Origin: Ventricola sp036297385
GTDB lineage: Bacteria > Bacillota > Clostridia > Christensenellales > Aristaeellaceae
Length of the DNA: 50,489 bases
NCBI GenBank assembly: GCA_036297385.1
Contig: JAXJLD010000096.1
Location: 1 to 50,489, forward strand
Reading direction: 5' to 3'
How positions within the stretch are numbered: position 1 is the stretch's first letter; the number at the start of each line of letters is the position of its first letter. The position numbers were made by a program, and so were the translations under genes. Positions 45,952 through 50,489 of the stretch are shown here, in pieces. The notes beneath the pieces are model-generated. The model worked only from the letters and a program-made list of their open reading frames with translations, was not told the origin of the DNA and searched no databases.

Positions 45952-46995
45952 ATGAGAAGATTCAAACACCTGAGCAAATCCGACAGGATCCGGATCGAAA
46001 CCCTGAACAATGACGGCAAGACTCCGAAAGAAATCGCGGAAGTTGTCGGCGTGCATATTAGCACAATATACCGCGAGCTGCAGCGTGGACAGTACACGCA
46101 CCGGAATAGTGACTGGACAGAGGAAACCCGATACAGTTCAGACCTCAGCGAAATGAAATACCGGGCCAACCTTGCGGCCAAAGGCGCCGACCTGAAAATC
46201 GGAAACGATCGCCGCCTCGCTGAATATATAGAAACCAAGATCGCAGACGAAAAGTACAGCCCGGAGGCCGTGCTGGGAGAAATCAAGGCGCAAGGGCTCC
46301 GGTTCAACATAGAGATCAAGAGCAAAAACACCATTTACAGTTATATCGAGAAGGGGATCTTCCTCAGACTCACAAACAAAGACCTCCCGGTCAAGGGTGA
46401 CAAGAAGCGCAGCTACCACAAGGTACAGACTCAGAAGCGCGCGCCGAAAGGCGAAAGTATAGAAAAGCGCCCGGAGATAATCGGCGAGCGTTCCACCTTC
46501 GGGCACTGGGAAATGGACACTGTAGTGAGTGCCAGACCGGGCAAGGCTGCGATCCTCGTCCTGACCGAGAGGCTCACCCGTAACGAGATCACGGCCAAGC
46601 TCCCGGACAAGAGCGCGGCCAGCGTAGTGCAAGCCCTCGACGATCTGGAAAAGGAATGGGGCGAGCTTTTTCCTCGCGTGTTCCAAACGATCACCGTAGA
46701 CAACGGCAGCGAGTTTGCGGACTGCCCCGGCATAGAGCGCAGCATACTGGCAGAGGGATCCCGGACGAAGTGCTACTACTGCCACCCGTACAGCTCATAC
46801 GAGCGCGGAAGCAACGAGAACCTCAACAAGATGATCCGCCGCTGGCTGCCAAAGGGGACGAACTTCGACGAGATCGGCGCCGAAGTGATCCAGACAATAA
46901 CAAACTGGCTGAACAACTACCCGCGGAAGATCCTCGGATTTTTGCCAGCCAGTGCAGTATTTCAAGAGCAAATGGACGCCCTTTTGGGGGCCTAA
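45952..46995 (+). CDS. IS30-family DDE transposase, last gene of the prophage
   Basis: A 347-residue transposase; TTGGAGGTAAACCC fixes ATG 45952. The N-terminal HTH (LSKSDRIRIETLNNDGKTPKEIAEVVGVHISTIYREL) is typical of IS30. The catalytic D,D(33)E triad is visible: GHWEMDTVV, VDNGSEFADC and PYSSYERGSNENLN, with 33 residues between the second Asp and the Glu. It lies at the phage/host border, in phage-like GC content and regulated by phage operators, so it is more likely the phage's own integration enzyme than a stray IS (inference). No flanking IS inverted repeats were recognised by eye. Confidence 0.9.
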   Translation: MRRFKHLSKSDRIRIETLNNDGKTPKEIAEVVGVHISTIYRELQRGQYTHRNSDWTEETRYSSDLSEMKYRANLAAKGADLKIGNDRRLAEYIETKIADEKYSPEAVLGEIKAQGLRFNIEIKSKNTIYSYIEKGIFLRLTNKDLPVKGDKKRSYHKVQTQKRAPKGESIEKRPEIIGERSTFGHWEMDTVVSARPGKAAILVLTERLTRNEITAKLPDKSAASVVQALDDLEKEWGELFPRVFQTITVDNGSEFADCPGIERSILAEGSRTKCYYCHPYSSYERGSNENLNKMIRRWLPKGTNFDEIGAEVIQTITNWLNNYPRKILGFLPASAVFQEQMDALLGA

Positions 46996-47040
46996 TAAAA
47001 TTTATTTAATTTTTTTCGCATTTACTCTTGACTTTTCCCA
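46996..47040. other. Probable right prophage/host junction
   Basis: Between the transposase stop and the end of the host MerR gene, composition drops abruptly to very AT-rich (TAATAAAATTTATTTAATTT). The phage end should fall within about 45 bases here or in the last codons of the MerR gene. No tRNA or clear att core is seen. Confidence 0.55.
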
Positions 47041-47871
47041 TTATTTTCCACTTTTCGAACTCTGGATCTCAAAGACAATCCGTGTCAGATACTCCTCTTC
47101 TTCAGACATGGTGAGGCTGTCAAACAGAATGTCTTCATAGCAATGTGCGCCCAACTGGATTTTATTCTCTTTCCCATATTCTAAAATTTTCTTATAGGTA
47201 TCCTCCAGCGTCTGCCATTTTCCTTTATGATAGGCGATCAGATACATTCCCGCGGGTCTGACACTGTAGTTGACTTTTTGCGGTTTCTCATCCAAAAGCT
47301 CATAAAAAACAGAATACTGATCAAAAATACCGCTTTGAATCTCCTTCGTATTTTGTCGGTATCCAATGGAATATGCGCTTTTGATCCCATTCCTCTCACA
47401 ATACTCAAACAATTCTCCGATTTTTTCTGCCCATACCCGTTCATTTGTATCCGTTGCACAGGACTGGATCATATATCTGTCCGGTTCTTCCTCGATTCTG
47501 ATTGCTTCCGTATCTGTCTGCATTGTCTTCTCAATAATCTCACTCTTCTTTACAATCCACTCTTCCATCTTTTTCAGCTGCTGCATCTGTTTCCTGATTA
47601 TGCTCTGTTCTTTTCGAAACAACTTCAGCAGTCTCTTTGGACTTCTCTGATTCATATATCCTTTGATCTCCTCTAAAGACACATCCAGTTCTCTCAATGT
47701 CTGGATCACATCGAACACATCCAGCTGATCAAAAGAATAAAAGCGATAGCCATTCTCCAGCTTGATCTCCGGAGAAAACAATCCAATCTTATCGTAATAG
47801 AACAGCGTATGCTTTGTCACTCCAACCAGCTTTGCAAATTCTCCGGTTTTAATATATCTTTCCTGATTCAT
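47041..47871 (-). CDS. MerR-family transcriptional regulator (BmrR-like)
   Basis: A 276-residue host protein. The N-terminus YIKTGEFAKLVGVTKHTLFYYDKIGLFSPE is a MerR winged helix, followed by a long dimerisation helix (about 75-125) and a GyrI-like ligand domain (about 130-270), the architecture of multidrug-sensing BmrR/TipA types. It acts as a drug- or metabolite-sensing activator. The prophage ends just after its stop codon. Its own promoter region holds a 19-bp-spaced promoter on the opposite strand. Confidence 0.88.
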   Translation of the reverse strand: MNQERYIKTGEFAKLVGVTKHTLFYYDKIGLFSPEIKLENGYRFYSFDQLDVFDVIQTLRELDVSLEEIKGYMNQRSPKRLLKLFRKEQSIIRKQMQQLKKMEEWIVKKSEIIEKTMQTDTEAIRIEEEPDRYMIQSCATDTNERVWAEKIGELFEYCERNGIKSAYSIGYRQNTKEIQSGIFDQYSVFYELLDEKPQKVNYSVRPAGMYLIAYHKGKWQTLEDTYKKILEYGKENKIQLGAHCYEDILFDSLTMSEEEEYLTRIVFEIQSSKSGK

Positions 47872-47884
47872 TGGTATTCCCCTC

Positions 47885-47915
47885 TTGACTATAGACTTAC
47901 TCTATAGTTTATGAT
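47885..47915 (+). promoter_or_regulatory. MerR-type promoter with 19-bp spacer
   Basis: TTGACT (47885-47890) and TATGAT (47910-47915) are 19 bp apart, the elongated spacing that MerR regulators twist into active form. Between them is CTATAG...CTATAG symmetry (ACTATAGACTTACTCTATAGT). It points rightward, away from merR, to a very short transcription unit. Confidence 0.72.
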
Positions 47916-47957
47916 AACAGGGATTGTAAGAAAAAACAACTGACAGGAGCTTTTACC

Positions 47958-47987
47958 ATGACAAATTGTTATCACTACCTCAAATAA
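47958..47987 (+). other. Nine-codon peptide frame between MerR promoter and terminator
   Basis: ACAGGAGC precedes ATG 47958, encoding MTNCYHYLK and TAA. The unit between promoter 47885 and terminator 47998-48050 is only about 130 bases and has no other gene. It may be a leader peptide, an sRNA, or the scar of a lost MerR-controlled gene. Confidence 0.35.
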
Positions 47988-47997
47988 ACATACGAAA

Positions 47998-48050
47998 AAT
48001 ACCGCCGCATCTCCTGCATTTTCAGGTTGATGTGGCGGTATTTTTTCTTT
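47998..48050. terminator. Bidirectional terminator before the DUF368 gene end
   Basis: AATACCGCCGCATC (47998-48011) pairs with GATGTGGCGGTATT (48029-48042), one G-T pair, followed by TTTTTTCTTT; the left arm is preceded by A-runs. It ends both the short plus-strand unit and the minus-strand DUF368 gene. Confidence 0.85.
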
Positions 48051-48901
48051 TACGCTAAAAGATCATCTTTGTCAATCCGATTCAATAAAAGTGAACACAG
48101 AACTCCAAGTCCCAGGCAGATCACATTTACGATTGCCGCACTTAAAGATACTGTAAAACTTCCAAATGGTATGATCATAACCGTTGCCGCTACTACAATT
48201 CCGACAATGGTATGAAATACATAGGAATAAAATTTTTCCAGAAGAGCATCTACCATCTTCGCGAAACATATTACCGTAACAACTGCACCGATTCCACTTG
48301 GGATCATAATGCTCAGATTCAGATGTCCCAGCCCGTCAACAAACGGAGTATACAATCCCAGAGGCATCAGAAGGGTAGAAAAACTCATTCCCGGAACAAT
48401 CACGCTCAATGCCAGACACACGCCGCAAAAAACGTACCATCCTACATTCGGCACAAGGCTGACTGACAGCAGGTTCAATGTTGTCAGTATGGCAAAGATC
48501 ACCACTGCTGCTGCCACCATAGAGATCCATGATCCGTTGGTCCGTCCTTCTTTTCCCGCCTCACGCATCAGAGACGGCAGCATACCTGCGATCAATCCGA
48601 CAAAAAGACACACGGATGGATCCGGATACTTTTCCAGGAAAAACGACAATATATTGGCAACTCCAAGGAAACCGACTGCGCCGCCCAAAATAACCGGAAG
48701 TAATTTACGGATATGGGTAAAAAAGTACTTTCGCGGATTGGACAATAACTCCATTACAGGTCTGTAAATTCCGAAAATGACGCACAGGACACCACCTGAA
48801 ATTCCCGGAAGGACAGCTCCAAGGCCTATGAGCATCCCCTGAAGCATTCGAACTAGAAATGTGCACAAAGGCAAACTTCCCTCTTTGTGTTCTTTCATCA
48901 T
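48050..48901 (-). CDS. DUF368 undecaprenyl-phosphate transporter family protein
   Basis: A 283-residue polytopic membrane protein with about eight to nine hydrophobic segments. Family motifs: GMLIGLGAVLPGISGGVLCVIFGIY near 19 and SVIVPGMSFSTLLMPLGLY near 185, a paired PG(I/M)S motif in two re-entrant loops. DUF368 (PopT) proteins have been shown to recycle undecaprenyl phosphate across the membrane for cell-wall synthesis. Host gene; the next gene upstream is decayed. Confidence 0.9.
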   Translation of the reverse strand: MMKEHKEGSLPLCTFLVRMLQGMLIGLGAVLPGISGGVLCVIFGIYRPVMELLSNPRKYFFTHIRKLLPVILGGAVGFLGVANILSFFLEKYPDPSVCLFVGLIAGMLPSLMREAGKEGRTNGSWISMVAAAVVIFAILTTLNLLSVSLVPNVGWYVFCGVCLALSVIVPGMSFSTLLMPLGLYTPFVDGLGHLNLSIMIPSGIGAVVTVICFAKMVDALLEKFYSYVFHTIVGIVVAATVMIIPFGSFTVSLSAAIVNVICLGLGVLCSLLLNRIDKDDLLA

Positions 48902-48930
48902 AATATCTTTCTCCTGTCTCTATCTCTTTT

Positions 48931-49297
48931 TTAGCTGTTTTTCATTGCAACGCTTCCTACGATATCTGCCACATGCTCACATGCATCTGCGCATTTTTCA
49001 AGATAAGTATAAATCTCTCTCCATGCAATGATATTTCTCACATCCTGTTCTTCCACGTGAAGTTTTCTCATACTGGAAATAAACAGTTCATCTTCTTTTT
49101 CTTCTAATGTATTCATCCGGATAATGCTTGGCTTCAGTTCTTTGGAATGTTTGAAATTCTTTAATATCCTCTCCGCATCCAAAAACTGCAATGCACACAA
49201 AAGAGCATATCAGAAATAAAAGCAGTTCCATCGGCAATCTCCGCGTGTTCTTACGCTGTTCCGCACTCTGCGCAGAAATTGCTTCTCTTGGATTCAT
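48931..49297 (-). pseudogene. Remnant of a DUF47 (PhoU-like) gene joined to another gene start
   Basis: The minus strand encodes an 89-residue C-terminus (FLDAERILKNFKHSKELKPS, then KLHVEEQDVRNIIAWREIYTYLEKCADACEHVADIV, then VAMKNS) typical of DUF47 phosphate-transport regulators, normally about 205 residues. The N-terminal half is missing. Upstream in another frame is a separate beginning (MNPREAISAQSAEQRK, then LLLFLIC), so a deletion seems to have fused two genes out of frame near 49200. No Pit-type transporter is visible nearby. Confidence 0.65.
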
Positions 49298-49333
49298 TTT
49301 CCTTCCTCCTGTTTCTTAAAGGCTCTGCCGACT

Positions 49334-49960
49334 TTAATCCGTTATCGTGATTTTCTCGATGACCGGTTGATTTTCAGCCTTGACTGTTCCATTATCATCT
49401 TCTACGGGGACATCCTTGCAAATCTGATCCACGATCTCCATGCCGCTTGTCACATGCCCAAACGCTGCATAATCCCCATCCAAATAGTCACTGTCCTCCT
49501 GAACAATAAAAAACTGTGAACTTGCACTGTCCGGATCCTGTGCTCTGGCCATAGAAATGGTTCCTCTTGTATGAGAAATCTCATTTTCTACTCCATTGCT
49601 GGAAAATTCCCCTTTGATCGTCTTGTCTGCACCACCGATTCCATCTCCATTTGGATCTCCTCCCTGGATCATAAAACCGTCCATGATCCGGTGAAAAGTC
49701 AGATTGTCATAAAACCCTTCTTTTGCAAGATTGACAAAATTGGTCACTGTAATCGGTGCTGTATCTGCATCTAATTCCACCGCAATCGTACCGTAATCCT
49801 TCACCTGAATTTCCACATGATGAGTTCCGCTTAACAAATCCTCCGAAGCTTCTTCCTGCTTCTGTTCCGGCTCTTTTGTCGGTTCTTCTTGTTTCTGACA
49901 GCCTGTCACAGCTAAAAACACCAACATAAACGCAGCCACAATTCCTAATTTTCTTTTCAT
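49334..49960 (-). CDS. Peptidyl-prolyl isomerase lipoprotein (cyclophilin type)
   Basis: A 208-residue lipoprotein. Signal peptide with lipobox LAVTGC (Cys near residue 21), a Glu/Lys-rich linker and a cyclophilin domain from about 50 (FHRIMDGFMIQGGDPNGDG, ISMARAQDPDSASSQFFI, YAAFGHVTSGMEIVD). It folds secreted proteins at the outer face of the membrane by cis-trans isomerisation of prolyl bonds. Host gene. Confidence 0.93.
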   Translation of the reverse strand: MKRKLGIVAAFMLVFLAVTGCQKQEEPTKEPEQKQEEASEDLLSGTHHVEIQVKDYGTIAVELDADTAPITVTNFVNLAKEGFYDNLTFHRIMDGFMIQGGDPNGDGIGGADKTIKGEFSSNGVENEISHTRGTISMARAQDPDSASSQFFIVQEDSDYLDGDYAAFGHVTSGMEIVDQICKDVPVEDDNGTVKAENQPVIEKITITD

Positions 49961-49984
49961 TTTTCCATATTCCTTTCAGACAAA

Positions 49985-50030
49985 AGAGGTTCTGCCCGGT
50001 ATATCATATACCGAACAGAACCCCCTTTTA
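49985..50030 (-). terminator. Terminator of ppdK
   Basis: GGTTCTG (49988-49994) with CAGAACC (50016-50022) and an inner CGGTAT/ATACCG pair form a long hairpin; on the minus strand it is followed by CTCTTTTG. It ends the dikinase transcript. Confidence 0.75.
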
Positions 50031-50064
50031 TATTACATATTGATTTTCAAACGTATCGCACCAA

Positions 50065-50489
50065 TTATGCGTTTTTCGCAGATATTGCGGCTTGCGCAGC
50101 AGCAAGGCGAGCGATCGGCACACGGAATGGTGAGCAGGATACATAATCAAGACCAAGTTTGTTGCAGAATTCAACAGAGCTTGGATCTCCACCGTGCTCT
50201 CCACAGATTCCTACGTGCAGGTTTGGATTTACCGGTTTTCCTAATGCGATTGCCATATCCATGAGTTTACCAACACCTGTCTGATCCAGTTTTGCAAATG
50301 GATCGTTTTCAAAGATCTTAGCATCATAGTAAGCATCCAGGAATTTTCCTGCATCATCACGAGAGAATCCGAATGTCATCTGTGTCAGGTCGTTTGTACC
50401 GAAGCAGAAGAAGTCAGCTTCTTTTGCGATCTCATCAGCTGTAAGAGCAGCTCTTGGGATCTCGATCATTGTACCAACTTCGTATTTCA
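50065..50489 (-). CDS. ppdK: Pyruvate, phosphate dikinase, C-terminal part
   Basis: The gene enters from the right edge; the last 140 residues are present. It shows EVGTMIEIPRAALTADEIA, DFFCFGTNDLTQMTFGFSRDD and LHVGICGEHGGDPSSVEFC with the catalytic Cys of the PEP-binding domain, then CSPFRVPIARLAAAQA. The enzyme converts PEP, AMP and diphosphate to pyruvate, ATP and phosphate, a pyrophosphate-linked glycolysis step widespread in Clostridia. Confidence 0.95.
   Translation of the reverse strand, partial: KYEVGTMIEIPRAALTADEIAKEADFFCFGTNDLTQMTFGFSRDDAGKFLDAYYDAKIFENDPFAKLDQTGVGKLMDMAIALGKPVNPNLHVGICGEHGGDPSSVEFCNKLGLDYVSCSPFRVPIARLAAAQAAISAKNA

Noticed and set aside
45952..46995. Independent IS30 insertion into the prophage or host
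   Set aside because: Not excluded, but no flanking inverted repeats were seen, the gene follows phage operators directly and its composition equals the phage's; I treat it as phage-borne.
1..50489. tRNA or rRNA genes, and a tRNA attachment site at the right border
   Set aside because: No cloverleaf with the conserved GTTCRA block was recognised anywhere, and the right border lies beside a protein gene.

Overview
The window holds most of a prophage (about positions 1 to 47,000) joined on its right to host chromosome (about 47,040 to 50,489). The host flank is AT-richer and carries a MerR-family regulator, a DUF368 polyprenyl-phosphate transporter, a decayed DUF47 (PhoU-like) gene, a cyclophilin lipoprotein and the C-terminus of pyruvate phosphate dikinase. 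With the AAGGAGG ribosome sites throughout, this suggests a gut Clostridia host, probably Lachnospiraceae (inference). The prophage is GC-richer. Its left end lies outside the window.

Layout. Positions 1-14,448 are a long rightward early operon of mostly overlapping genes: the end of a diversified C-type-lectin-like protein, a DEDDh exonuclease, a SleB-like membrane hydrolase, a Gam-like protein, ERF annealase, SSB, replication initiator with internal iterons, helicase loader, three DNA methyltransferases, a PemK/MazF-like protein, RecU, several small unknown proteins and a sigma-like late regulator. Positions 14,449-15,670 hold terminators, phased A-tract repeats, a strong promoter and a moron-like gene. 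Positions 15,699-25,114 are the packaging and head module, which is lambda-like (Nu1, gpA, gpW-like, gpB, ClpP-type protease with nested scaffold, gpD, gpE). Positions 25,130-38,068 are a contractile tail (sheath, tube, frameshifted chaperone, tape measure, gpX, gpD, gpV, gp25, gpJ, gpI). Positions 38,089-41,175 are a diversity-generating retroelement (DGR). Positions 41,154-44,182 are the lysis module, followed by a convergent minus-strand moron, two XRE regulators with clear operators, and an IS30-type DDE transposase as the last phage gene.

The DGR is the main finding. It has a tail-end target protein with a C-terminal variable region (VR2), an Avd-like accessory gene, a template repeat (TR) and a DGR-type reverse transcriptase. 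All 18 TR/VR2 differences fall on template adenines. A second variable region (VR1) lies about 39.6 kb away at the left edge of the window, in another lectin-like gene of the early operon; 12 of its 14 differences are at template adenines. One template therefore appears to serve two targets, and the second target carries an unusual extension of about 117 residues after its variable region.

Other notable points: no tyrosine or serine integrase is visible and an IS30 transposase sits at the right phage/host border, so the phage may integrate by transposition; programmed -1 frameshifting in the tail chaperone; in-frame nested starts in the head protease and the endolysin; two genes whose best ribosome site points to non-standard start codons (ACG, ATA); and a thymine-depleted tract just before the terminase.
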